This document shows positions 10,370-20,129 of a DNA stretch of 64,000 nucleotides, in pieces. The notes beneath the pieces were generated by a model. It searched no databases, had not been told where the DNA came from, and saw only the letters and a list, made by a program, of their open reading frames with translations. Source of the stretch: Papilionanthe hookeriana x Papilionanthe teres (taxonomy: Eukaryota; Streptophyta; Magnoliopsida; Asparagales; Orchidaceae); assembly GCA_022702705.1 (NCBI GenBank), contig CM040430.1, positions 17,865,310-17,929,309 of the forward strand, given 5' to 3'. The position numbers and the translations under genes were made by a program. Within the stretch, counting starts at the first letter, position 1, and each line of letters starts with the position of its first letter.

Positions 10370-10632
10370 TCAATAGCAAAAAATTGTGTTTGTTTGTGTG
10401 TGCTGTTTTGTGTGAAGTGCGTTGAAGTGGAAATTATGTTTGTTTGTGTGTCTTGTCTTGTGTGCGATGTCTGTGAGTGGAAGTTGTGTTTGTGTATGTG
10501 GTTGTGTGGAGTGCAATGCCGTGAAATTGAAGTGTTTGGAGTGAAGTGCATTGTGGGAGTGAAGTGCGGTGAAATTGTGTGGCTTGTGAAGTGCAGATGC
10601 AGTGAAATTGTGCGGTTTGTGATGCCTCGACA
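10370..10632 (-). repeat. Inverted copy of the A/C-rich array
   Basis: The plus strand here is T/G-rich (AATTGTGTTTGTTTGTGTGT, then GTGAAATTGAAGTG and GGAGTGAAGTGC), the reverse complement of units in 7862-9830. About 260 bp are in inverted orientation, separated from the main array by about 540 bp. A transcript could fold into a long double-stranded hairpin. Confidence 0.88.
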
Positions 10633-11690
10633 TTTTAGGTCATTCACATACATGTTACTTAATTCATTTGTATTTACCGCCTAACATCGAAACCTCATTT
10701 TTTTTACTTGAAATTTGTTTGGTAAAGATGCAATGTGTATACTCATTATTTATGCCTAGTATCCCCGCAAGCTTGGGATTTTAAAGGTGGAGTGATTTAC
10801 AAGGTGATTATTCCTTGCGACATATATATATGGTGTGATCATATACGAGATTAGAAAAGAATATTTCTATAAATACTTATCAATCCTCATGTATTCACAT
10901 ATATAACGACTAAATTTCAATTCTTACCATTCTACCAATGCCTAAAAGGGTGCATTTGACATTCAATTTGTGATTGAGATATAAAAGTGAGGAGTAAGAT
11001 TTAGGTGCTATACAAGTAAAAGCGAGGAACCGATTATTCTTGTAGATTTCTTGGAAGATTTACTGACCATACCACCTAATTCTTGTAATAGTTATATATC
11101 TATCACTCGAATTTCGGATTTGCTACATATACACCACCATTTTCAAGCAAATTGGCATCTTCATCTATATAAATTTATATCATCCTAAATTTGAAAATGA
11201 GTATGGCTTTGTCCCTCTAAAATTGAGTAAAGCATGCCGAAAGTGCCGGAAAGTGCTGTGTTCACCGCAAAAAATTGAGTAAAGCATGCCGGTTCGGAAC
11301 GGAGCAAACGGAGCAAAAGCCCAAAAGAAACCACAAGAACATCGTCCGCAAACGGAGCAAAGCCCAAAATACCGGATCGAAATCCATACAGAAGCAGACA
11401 GCTTCAGGAGGATGGGAAGAAGAACTTCTTACCCTTCGAGGGACAGATCTAGGAGGAAGTGAGGAAGAAGATAGATCGAAGTCTGGTCGAGGAAGAAGAA
11501 GACCAGGTGGAGTCGCGAGAAGGGATAGGGCGAGAGGAGTTCGGGGGAGCGACGGGGCGAGGGTACTGCGGGAAATTTTTCCGGCCGAAGCCGGTCGAAC
11601 GACGGGGCCGCGGGGTATAACCCGCCGTCCGCTTCACGACGGATTCGAGGTAGGGCGCCGCGCTTCGTCGCTTCGCCAGCGACTTTGCCC
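10633..11690. other. No credible gene; retroelement-like and GC-rich non-coding DNA
   Basis: 10633-11220 is AT-rich and holds CTAGTATCCCCGCAAGCTTG near 10757, a phrase resembling LTR-element sequence. The phrase TAAAGCATGCCG appears at about 10347, 11229 and 11279, so this stretch and the left side of the inverted array copy share a repeated segment. From about 11290 the base composition switches abruptly to GC-rich (CGACGGGGC, CGGCCGAAGCCGG). The open frame at 11275-11850 has arginine-rich, compositionally biased codons and no domain, so I do not call it a gene. Confidence 0.45.
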
Positions 11691-11729
11691 TAAATTCGCG
11701 GTGCGGGGAAGCGCCGCACCGCGAATTTA
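11691..11729. repeat. Perfect GC-rich hairpin, 16-bp arms, 7-base loop
   Basis: TAAATTCGCGGTGCGG (11691-11706) is exactly complementary to CCGCACCGCGAATTTA (11714-11729) around the loop GGAAGCG. It sits 17 bp inside a possible transposon end at 11746. It is too palindromic to be chance, and its role is unknown. Confidence 0.93.
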
Positions 11730-11951
11730 CTCATTCAAACAGCGCCTAAGTCTCCTTCTCGAAAAGCCACCTTATTCTTATTTGCCTGTGTCCGGTACTT
11801 GGCGGTTCTACTTAGTGATATCCTTCCCAGCCTCCTCGTGGAGCTTCTGAAACCCTTGCACTCGATCCTCAACATCCTCACTAATCATTAATGTCGATAT
11901 GACTAGTACCAAGTCAAGTGGAGTGAGCATGGTGCACTCAAACACAATCTT

Positions 11952-11966
11952 GGGGGGGGGGGGGGG
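11952..11966 (+). repeat. G15 homopolymer
   Basis: Fifteen consecutive G residues, flanked by TCTT and TCCC. A run of this length is unstable and may also mark an assembly or basecalling weak point. Confidence 0.9.
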
Positions 11967-12026
11967 TCCCGGAGTCTAACTCACGGATCTATTGTGAGCA
12001 AACTCGGTTTAAGCTAGAATCAAATT

Positions 12027-12368
12027 TCACTGTTTAATATTCTTTCCCACAAGGCACCTCAGGAGATTCCCCAAACATCTGTTCACTACCTCCATGCTGT
12101 CCATCAATGGGTGAGCTACTGAACTAAATTGAAGTTTAGTGCCAAAAGTGACACAAAAGTTTGAAGTCCTTATCGAAAGTGATATTCTTTGGTATTGTAG
12201 TCTCACAAACTCCCTGAAATACAAATAAGCGACATGTGATGCATACATCATCTGGTGGCAAACTACTAAATGCACCATCTTCAAGAATCGATCCACAACC
12301 ACCATCATGGAATCCTTATTCTGATGTGTCCTCGGGAGACGCACCAAAAAATTCATGCTAACGTCCAC
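12027..12368 (-). pseudogene. Gypsy-A integrase core
   Basis: The frame reads DVSMNFLVRLPRTHQNKDSM and VVVDRFLKMVHLV, ending EVVNRCLGNLLRCLVGKN. These are the gypsy integrase core blocks (families give DVSMDFVLGLPRT, VVVDRFSKMAHF, EVVNRTLGNLLR). The first catalytic Asp (SMDF) is Asn here (SMNF). The sequence just upstream (12560-12470) contains RHFFWPRPTRNVE, from the zinc-binding H2C2 region. The enzyme would have joined element cDNA into the host chromosome. Confidence 0.85.
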
Positions 12369-12887
12369 CCACGTGGCCTCTAGTACTTGTAATGAGATAT
12401 ATAGTTTTGTATTTTATCCACTAGTTTTGGCCACAAGACAAATCTAACATTACCTTATGTGTCACTCCACATTTCTCGTCGGTCGAGGCCAAAAGAAGTG
12501 TTTTCTCATGAGTTCAAGAGTCTTATCCCTACCAAAATGTACTAGCAATCCTCTATATAGCTTTCCTGAACAATGAACTCCCTCAACGAACAACAAGGAA
12601 TACACAACTTACTTTGACAGAACAAGTAACCATTAACTTTATAGTACTGCTCGGTGGGCTTCTACTAACAATGCTCCCAGATTTTCTTGAAATCCTCAAC
12701 TGTCCTGTATAGTTTTTTTACTGCCTCAAAGCTTATGACTCTAGCCCGCATCGTCGCGATCAAGAACTGACAAACGACTCGATGCACTGCTACATGGCTC
12801 TAGTTCCCCGCCTTATGCTTATGCATGAACTAAAACGATGCTAAGAACTTCACACACCACGCATGTCGACCCTTCAATTTGTTCTAG

Positions 12888-13145
12888 CTATTCAAGAATT
12901 TCAACGCCTCGTAATCCGTGAACAAAGCAAACTCGCTCTTCAGTATGTAATGGCTCCGTTGATCGAGAACTCTCATAATAGCATAGAACTCCTTGTTGTA
13001 CATTGAATATTTTTTTCCTGGACTCATTCAACTTCTCGCTGAAGAAGGCTATGGGGTGGGCTCCTTGGCTCGACACTGCTCCTATAACCATGTTAGATGC
13101 ATCACACTCTACCTTGAGCAACTGATTAAAATTCGTTAATGCCAA
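12888..13145 (-). pseudogene. Gypsy-A RNase H
   Basis: The frame contains FNQLLKVECDASNMVIGAVS and HPIAFFSEKLNESRKK, the standard start of the gypsy RNase H domain (ECDASxxGIGAVLSQ, then PIAFFSEKLN). The end is garbled by frameshift. It follows the reverse transcriptase directly on the minus strand and would have degraded the RNA strand of the replication hybrid. Confidence 0.85.
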
Positions 13146-13199
13146 AACTGGTGTCTAAGTCCCCTTATCCTTCAGTGTGTCAAAATTTGTCTGAGCTGT

Positions 13200-14040
13200 A
13201 TTTGTCCACTGAAATTTATCTCCTTGTAAAAGCTATCAAGAGAGCGGTGATAGTAATAAAGCTCTTGAAGAATTGCCTATAGAATGATGTCAGTACCAGA
13301 AGCTGTGTCGGCATATTGAAAGACTGCAGTGCAGTCCAGCTCACAATGGCCTCGATCTATGTAGGATTCATATGAATATCTGCATTAGACACGATATAAA
13401 CCAAAAATATAAAAGTGTTTAGAATGCGACTTTTTTGGATGTATGTATAGCCTTTTTTATCGCAAAAGCTCAAAAATCGTGCTTAGGTGTTGTATGTGCT
13501 CCTCCTTGGATCAATTGTATACCAGAATGTTGTTGAAATACACCACCACGATTTCCCTAATGCGAGCTTAGAACACCTGATTCATCAATCTCATGAAATT
13601 GTTGGACGTATTAAACAATCCAAAAGACAATTATCCACTCGTATAATCCATCTCGCATCTAGAAAGTGGTCTTCCACTCGTTCCCTGCCTCATCCAGATC
13701 TGGGGGTACTCACTACATAAGTCAGCCTTAAAAAACAATGGCTTCGTGCAACTGATCCAAGAGATCATCTAGGAGAGGTATGAGGAACTCGTACTTTATA
13801 GTAATCTTGCTGTTGTCCCTACAAACCATGCACATCCTCCACGATCTATCTTTACTGGGTACCATCAGCGCAGGAATAGCACACGGACTGGTACTCTCTG
13901 ACCAACCCTCTCTTAATAAGATCCTGTACCTGTGGCTGCAATTCCTGCTCTGTAGTTCTCAATCTGCAGACAAGCATATTCGGTAACACTGACCCAGGTA
14001 TGAGATTGAGGGAGTGTTCAATGTTCCTCAGTAGCGGCAA
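13200..14040 (-). pseudogene. Gypsy-A reverse transcriptase with altered active site
   Basis: At 14040-13852 the frame gives MPLLRNIEHSLNLIPGSVLP, the gypsy lead-in LPPLRDIQHxIDLIPGASLP. Around 13620-13520 the minus strand reads FMRLMNQVF and then EIVVVYFNNILVYN, where active elements have VVYFDDILIYS. Both catalytic Asp of YFDD are Asn (GAC to AAC twice). Stops occur throughout. The enzyme once copied element RNA into DNA and is clearly dead. Confidence 0.85.
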
Positions 14041-14413
14041 TCATCTGGATTACTGTCGCCCATCACGTGGTAGTCACATAGTAGTGGTTGTATAGGTGTC
14101 GGTATCTCATTCTCCTCCTTAATTCCCTCTAGTAGGACCAACGCTATTGACACTGGAGCATCTTGGATCGACCGCATGAAGGTGGCTCTCGGGACTATTG
14201 TCTCCTTTGTGATGTCTATGACTCTTGCATCCATAACGGTTAAAAGCATGATGTGTCTCGTATCCATAACGGTTAAAAGCAGGATGTGTCTCGCAACCTT
14301 TTTAAATGAATAAGTATTCTTGAAATCTTCGTGTTGGGTCTCGCGATCGAGCTATGATGGCCTCCCCAATAGAATATGGCATGCATCTATAGAAACCACG
14401 CGCACCATAGTTG

Positions 14414-14640
14414 CTAGTGTAGTTGATCCCCAATCAAAAATTTAATCATGCACTGTTGATCCACTCGTATCTCATTTCCCCTTTGCAACGAGGAAAGAGA
14501 GTTGGACTGTGTCGCCAACCCCAATTTCTTCACCATAAACGTGGATATTACATTCTCACATCTTCCACCGCTGATAATCAAATTACGAGCTTTTCCCTTC
14601 ACCTTACACTTTATTCGAAAATTATTGTGCCTCGGTCATG
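14414..14640 (-). pseudogene. Gypsy-A retropepsin-like protease
   Basis: The frame reads CKVKGKARNLIISGGRCENV and VKKLGLATQ. This matches the RVP_2 type of gypsy protease, where the active site is IDGGSCENVVS or IDSGS. The catalytic Asp is Ser here (ISGG). It lies upstream of the reverse transcriptase on the same strand. A short acidic region upstream (14770-14700, rich in Glu) is typical of the linker before this protease. Confidence 0.8.
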
Positions 14641-15099
14641 AATGGTCCCTCTCTGGTTCCATCTGTAGGACTCCCTTTATGACTATCATCTCTCTCTTAT
14701 CTCTCTAGACCTAAAGTTCATTCTCTAGATTCTCCCCTGACTCCTCTTCCTCTACTTCCTCGACGACGTCCTACTCCGTGAATGAAACTGAATACTTTTA
14801 TTGTTACAATTGATATTTTTATTGTCTTTTTCTTTTCCTGTTGTTCGCCTCCTCGCAGGTGCTACAACATTGGAATCAAAGACATGATTGAGAGAAGCAA
14901 TAGGAACCCAACTAGCAGTGATAATTGTGTTTGGGAAATGCTGCTAGAAGCTTAGAGTGCCATGGAGCAAAAACTCAAAATCTTAACTTAGCAATTTCAC
15001 TAGTTTATGCTAGAAAAGAGGCAAGGGTTTCGATCTTCGAGGATCAATGGAAGAGCCTTGCCGGCAAACACACTAATCATCCCAGCCACTATTCTAGTG

Positions 15100-15690
15100 G
15101 GGGAAACTGCTAGTGCAGAAAATCATGATTGAAGAAGGCTTCGACTTTCCAATTATTCGGTGCGCTTCGAGCATCTTGATTCCAAAGAGGAACCTTTACC
15201 AAGACAATGAAACATTCCTTCTGATTCGGAATCCGTGGAAGAATTGCCACTATTTGACGCTCCTCATCAGCGGCAGAATCCTTAGAATGCGAGTGGATTT
15301 CGAGCTCAAGCTAGATAACCCCTTGTTTGATTGTCACCTTCATAATGAGGATTATTTAGATTGGGAATACTCCATAAAATCATTCTTTGAATACATGGAT
15401 ATATATCCCGAAAGGCAGGTCAAATATATTGAGCGCAAATTGAAAGGAGGCGATGTAGCTTGGTGGATTCTGCTCACTCCAACACATCATCGGGAAGGAA
15501 AAAGCAGCGTCAAAACCTACAGCAAAATGAAGTAATTGTTGCGCAACCATTTCCTTCCTACCAATAATGAACAGCTCTTGTATATACAATTTCAAAGGTG
15601 TTCAGAAAGCACTCATTCTGTTGGAGCTTATACTGAAGAATTTTACATGTTGAGCACTCATAAAAATTTGCTGGAAAATCCATAATAGCT
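15100..15690 (+). pseudogene. Gypsy-B gag
   Basis: The frame contains FDCHLHNEDYLDWEYSIKSF, then FEYMDIYPERQVKY, RKLKGGDVAWW and REGKSSVKTYSKMK. This is the classic gypsy gag layout (DFLDWxxxVxxFF, RLKGGAxAWW, WxxMKxxLRxRFLP). After a stop it continues in another frame with SVGAYTEEFYML. The protein would assemble the retrotransposon particle. The frame around the first half of 15113-15535 is unusually intact for this window. Confidence 0.85.
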
Positions 15691-16150
15691 TATAGCATGA
15701 CACAGTCAAGGTTTGAAATATTCAATACGGGATAAACTTGAAATGAGTACTATAAGGTCCTCGTCCCAAGAAGTTAATTATGCGCATAAGGCTGAAATGC
15801 CTTCAGTCGACAACAACTTTCAGATCAACCTTTGGGGCTGATCAAAAGCAAACTCGTTAATATTCCTGGAAAGGGAAGCAAACTTCAGTCCTCCAAGGAA
15901 CCAATGGCTGTTGATAATGATTTCAAATCCTCTACCAAACCACTACAGCAGTGTGATAATACCTAAACAGTAAACGAGGACCATCCATACACTTCATATG
16001 TTTCCAGCCGGATCACCGATCAAACAAGTGTCTACAGAGGAAGCAGGTGCATCTCCTTGAGGGAAAAGTGGTCGAAAACAGTAGTGATTTGTCCGTATTA
16101 GATGCTGAAGTCATTGAAGATATTCCTGGAGAAATGAGAGAGTTACTCTT

Positions 16151-16603
16151 TTGTATTTTGGAAAGAATCCTTATCGCCCCAAGGTAGCCATAACTTCACA
16201 ACAGCATGCTGTTTTCCACACTCGATGCACGATAAATGGCAAAGTATGCAATCTATTAATTAATAGTGGTTGTCCTGAAAACGTTATTTCAAGTAAGGTG
16301 GTTAAGGCTCTTGAATTAAAAACTTCCAAGCACTGTCATCCTTACAAATTCAATTGGTTTAAGAAGGGAATAGAAGTGCAGCTTAATAAAATTTGCAAGG
16401 AAACCTTTTTTGAAAGCAATCATTATGTTTGTGATATTTACTGTGATGTCATTGATATGGATGTCAGTCATGTAATTCTGGGTATGCATTGGAAATTTGA
16501 TATGGGTGCAGGTATAATTGCCGAGAGAATATTTATGTGTTCAATTGCAAGGGACGGTGAATCCATTTATTGCCTACTCCAATTAAGCTCAAAGAGGTTT
16601 TAA
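16151..16603 (+). pseudogene. Gypsy-B retropepsin-like protease (active Asp lost)
   Basis: The 150-residue open frame reads HTRCTINGKVCNLLINSGCP, ENVISSKVVKALELKT, and later CDVIDMDVSHVILGMHWKFD. It follows the gypsy RVP_2 protease, including the second conserved block (CDVIxMDxCHxLLGRPWQYD). The catalytic motif DSG is NSG, a GAT to AAT change, so the protease should be inactive even though the frame is still open. It lies between gag and reverse transcriptase. Confidence 0.88.
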
Positions 16604-16699
16604 AAATGCACCTTATCGCGCACTCTGAATTCCCGATTCCTTTCGAATTGCAGGGAAGATCCAATGTTTCTAACTCTGTTAGTCACAGAACAAAATCTG

Positions 16700-17165
16700 A
16701 GTAATGTTCAGATGCCTGTGAAAGTACAGCAATTGCTAAAACAGTTTGTTGATATCACTCCATCTGATCTGCTGAGGCAACTTCAGCCACAATGAGATAT
16801 TCAACACCAATTTGATTTAGTTTCTGGTTCTTCTTTGCCAAATTTTCCTCATTATAAATGAACCCAAAAAACAGGAAATATTGCATGAAATTGTAGAAGA
16901 TCTACTCTCAAAGAAATGCACAGGCATGTAGTATGAGCCCATGCGTTGTCCCCGCTCTAATGGTGCCAAAAAAGATGATAAATGGAGATTGTATGTGGAC
17001 AGCTACTCAATCAACAAGAAACCCATGAAATACAGATTTCATCTTCCCCGCCTGGATGACATGTTGGACAAATTGCAAGAGGCACCAAATCGTATATGAG
17101 CAGGTGATGGATGGAATAATGCTTTCAAAACTCAAGAAGGATTGTTTAAATCGTGTGGCATGAAC
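16700..17165 (+). pseudogene. Gypsy-B reverse transcriptase, N-terminal part
   Basis: In shifting frames the region gives DIQHQFDLVSGSSLPNFPHY, CVVPALMVPKKDDKWRLYVD and NKKPMKYRFHLPRLDDMLD, which align in order with gypsy RT. Sequence similarity stops near 17165, before the catalytic YxDD region. What follows is unrelated, so the element was truncated or interrupted here. Confidence 0.82.
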
Positions 17166-17706
17166 GGAAAACTACTTTCAAGAAAAAATCATTACACATC
17201 TGTAATCTAACAGTCTAGATAGAAACCTATTGGGAAAAAGGTCAAAATGATCTCTCTGGGCTATTTTTTTGTAGAGAGGTGGGGGCGTCATTTTAGCTTA
17301 TACAGTCTTAAAATATTCAAACTAGTCCCTTGGCTCCTTAAATATGATCCAAAAAGTCCGAATAAATTTTCTATATAATTTATTGAAAAGTGCACACAAA
17401 GCTGATGGAGGTGTGGTAGGAGCGTATTTTCAGAAAATGTAGATATTATTACTTTTTACTTATCTTTAACAGTTCCTAATTGCCACATCCCGAGCTTGTT
17501 GAATAAGTAGCGTCATCGAGAGTAGTGAAGGATTGAAGACTAAAGCGCATGAAGTAACAAGTGAGAAATAGTGCAAGGCCAAAACAGCGTAGACTCGCCT
17601 TGGATGCAAGCCTTCAAAAACTCCAATGGACCCAACAAAAAAAGTGGGACTCACCACCAACAACATGCCCATTGATAAAGATAAATATCAATGCTTTTAA
17701 ATAAAC

Positions 17707-17710
<4 letters not shown>
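17166..17710. other. No gene seen
   Basis: Non-coding sequence between the Gypsy-B truncation and the CT microsatellite. One short minus open frame (17672-17466) has no recognisable domain. Confidence 0.4.

Positions 17711-17760
<50 letters not shown>
17711..17760 (+). repeat. (CT)25 microsatellite
   Basis: Twenty-five uninterrupted CT dinucleotides. Confidence 0.97.
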
Positions 17761-17764
<4 letters not shown>

Positions 17765-18095
17765 CCCTTTTGAATATTAGATTCCCTGTTAGTATTGCAA
17801 GCCAAAATATGAATAAACTATTGAAAATCACATAGAAGACATAAACCGTATTCTAAAATACCTCAAGATAATACTAACAAAAGGAATGTTATCTAAAAAG
17901 TCACCCACTAAAAATAAATCACAAAACCTCATGATGTTTGAGACGCATCCTAATGAAGACTCGCCTGTACCTATCGTACTTATGAGGAAACTTAGTCATA
18001 TAAAAAGTATAAAATAATATGTAATCTCGAAAAAGTGTTGAAGCAAAATATATGATAGCAACACTTAATATTTATGAAGGAATAGGGTTCAAAAA
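17765..18095 (+). pseudogene. Copia-C RNase H, upstream half (interrupted by Copia-B)
   Basis: In broken frames the plus strand reads INRILKYLK, then GGNLVI, and SRKSVEAKYMIAT. These correspond to the copia RNase H blocks RRILRYLKGT, GGNLVTWxSKKQ and SSxEAEYxAM. The reading stops at 18095, where Copia-B begins, and resumes on the other side at about 24570 with YCDN. Together they show that Copia-B landed in an older copia element. Confidence 0.75.
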
Positions 18096-18350
18096 TGTTG
18101 AAGACATGTTGAAACAAAAAATCTAGATGAGAAAAACCAGATCTTCATATAAAATAAAATAAAAAAATCAAGGCCACGGATTGCTCCCTTGGCATCAATT
18201 AAAGATCTCTAAATAATCAAATGATGGACGGCTAAATTACTTATTTTATCTAATTATTAATTTATTTTTAATTTATAGTTTTACATATAAATACCCATTG
18301 AAAGAATGAAAACTTTAAGTTAAACCTTTCCGACCACTTATTCTTCCTCA
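18096..18350 (+). repeat. Copia-B 5' LTR
   Basis: It begins TGTTGAAG and ends CTTCCTCA directly before the primer site. It contains a TATAAATA element near 18285 and the AGAATGAAAACT block shared with the 3' LTR. The start is set by the TG terminus and by alignment with the 3' copy. A start about 11 bp farther right is possible. Confidence 0.75.
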
Positions 18351-18366
18351 TGGTATCATCGTGAAG
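18351..18366 (+). other. Copia-B primer-binding site
   Basis: TGGTATCATCGTGAAG immediately follows the LTR CA end. The first eight bases TGGTATCA match the initiator-Met tRNA primer site used by plant copia elements. Confidence 0.75.
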
Positions 18367-18399
18367 TTAGGATTTTCTGTTTCCAACATTTTTTCTTTA

Positions 18400-19290
18400 A
18401 ACTCCTCCAATCCCTTTCTTTGAAATGTTGCATTTTGCATTAAATGATAAAAAATTTACAAGATTATCCATGTGTGCATCTATCATGTACAAAAATGAGA
18501 CCTGTCATCTAAAAGTATAGAAGAAAGCTCCCTATCATCATCTACATGCATCAAAAGAAAAGAGCCATTAAGAACGAGCTTGGCACAAAAAAGAGCTGCC
18601 CTATTACATTCCTTAGGTGAGTAAAAAAAATAAAACTTCCTTAAAGTTCAAAAGAATAGCTATGTCCAGTGCTTCAGGTGGCCGTTGGCTCCAAATGTCC
18701 CTTTCATGGTAGATCTCAAATATTGCATAATGTTTGCATTGTCCCCTTCGAGGATGATGCCCTTGCATTTGAGCACAGACAGTTAGCAAATATTTTGAAT
18801 AGAATTGATAGCTTGAAGCTCCACTTGGGCACTATCCCAATACTCAAAATGATGACAGGTGGCAACAAAGTCGAAGCCCAGTTCATCACGCAAGATAATC
18901 GGATGACCTCGAGGGAAGAAAAGAACCATTAATATAAACTTCAATCCATCCGGGAGGGGGAGGATGCCACAAAGTAGAGTGGGCCGACCCGAAGGGTTGG
19001 CTAACATCCCTTGGCATTACAAGCTACCCAACAATGGTGGATCACATAGCAGAAACAACACGCTTGTGCAATTTTGCTCGGTGTGTCAAGAGAAGACGTC
19101 GTTGAGGTTGTAGAAAATGGAAATGGTAACGTCACACCACCCCAATGCATCTCATACCCTGCAAAAAATCAAACAGTTAGTAATAATATGGTTAGTGTTC
19201 TGACATCCTCAGGGGCAAGTAGTAACGCCAGTGAGGCCTCTGCGAGCAAGCCAGGCCCTCTTAGGGATTGCATCCTGGCTTAGTCTTCAA
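18400..19290 (-). pseudogene. RNase H-like (RVT_3 type) fragment in opposite orientation
   Basis: The minus strand at 19007-18783 reads LPLPDGLKFIL and later ILRDELGFDFVATCHHFEYW, like plant RVT_3 RNase H-like domains (WHPPPPGxxKxNxDGA, then VIRDxxGxFVAAxSHF). Further left, near 18620-18480, it gives SPKECNRAALFCAKLVLNGS, the following helix block. Such domains end plant L1-type LINEs and also occur as free gene fragments. The fragment lies against the direction of Copia-B between its primer site and gag, so it was inserted or captured there. No poly(A) tail or target duplication was found. Confidence 0.5.
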
Positions 19291-19599
19291 TCCCTTTCCA
19301 ATCAGAGCTCTTCCTTCACTTCACTATGTCTGACATATCTGACTTCCCTTCTAAAGAGTCAACCTAAATGAATGGGAAAAATCAAACTAATGAAATCTCC
19401 AGGGATTTCAAACCTTACATCGCTTGAATGGAAGAGATTATCTTAAGTGTTCTCAAATCATGAAAATATTTCTGAAAAGAAGGGGAAAGATTCATCTTGT
19501 GGATCTATCTCTAGAGCCAAAAGACAGAAAGTATATACTTTGAAAAAAAATGGATTCTATAATAATGACATGTTTGTGAAATATTATATTGGAAATCAA

Positions 19600-19970
19600 T
19601 GAGTTGCAGAAGTTCCCATCTATTGTAAAAGAGGTTTGAAAAGTTGTCGAACAAACTTACTCAAAAGTTAATGATGTTGCACTTATCTATGAAATCAAAA
19701 CAAAACTCCCCACAACTAACAAAGTAATTATTTTGTAAATATTTTAATGCCATGAAAGCTTGTTGGCTCGAACTGGATTATTACCAAGATCTCGAGATAA
19801 CGTGCTGTAAAATTGTAGTGGCCCTCAAGAACTTTCTGGAAAGAGAGAGTATTTGAGTTTCCTGCAAGACGCAATAGGGACATTGATCAAATTCAATTCT
19901 AAATCTTAAGTAGAGAAGACCTCTCTTCAATTATCATACTCTTTCAATTCCACCAACAATGGCAACATCA
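19600..19970 (+). pseudogene. Copia-B gag (UBN2-type)
   Basis: Across two or three frames the plus strand gives YEIKTKLPTTN, CWLELDYYQDLE, KERVFEFPAR and QIQFQILSREDLSSI. These are the copia gag blocks VYDLKTKIxxTKQG, LWLELDYYQDLKM, KERVFEFLAGLN and QILGKEDLPSL, in order. Stops and shifts separate them. It would encode the particle protein. Confidence 0.82.
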
Positions 19971-20129
19971 TATGAAAACATCATTCTAGGCTAGGACATC
20001 CCTCTTTTAAAACTCTTCAATGCATATTTCCTTCTCTTTTTATGAATGTAACATTAAGGATTACGATTGTGAGACTTATGAACTTCCAAAACATCATCGT
20101 AATGTTTTTTCCTAAAGTAATTATGGATT

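Larger units (their letters stand above)
11970..14830 (-). mobile_element. Gypsy-A: decayed Ty3/gypsy retrotransposon
   Basis: Reading right to left, the order is retropepsin (14640-14414), reverse transcriptase (14040-13200), RNase H (13145-12888), a zinc-finger region and integrase (12560-12027). This protease, RT, RNase H, integrase order defines Ty3/gypsy. No gag or LTR could be bounded, and its 5' side abuts the oppositely oriented Gypsy-B. Active-site residues of protease and RT are changed, and frames are broken. Confidence 0.85.
14840..17165 (+). mobile_element. Gypsy-B: decayed Ty3/gypsy retrotransposon, 3'-truncated
   Basis: The plus strand gives gag (15100-15690), retropepsin (16151-16603) and the start of reverse transcriptase (16700-17165), then ends abruptly after a block like AFKTQEGLFKSCGMN, just before the usual MPFGL. 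RNase H, integrase and LTRs are absent. It is of the same general protease type as Gypsy-A but clearly diverged from it, and it points the opposite way. Confidence 0.85.

Noticed and set aside
11691..11750. Helitron 3' end (hairpin followed by CTAA)
   Set aside because: The hairpin is longer than usual, CTAA is followed by G rather than T, and no Helitron 5' TC end or Rep/helicase sequence was seen. A PIF-type terminus fits better.
11275..11850. 191-codon plus-strand open frame in GC-rich DNA
   Set aside because: Arg/Gly-biased low-complexity translation without any domain, running through the perfect hairpin. It is best explained by GC-rich composition.
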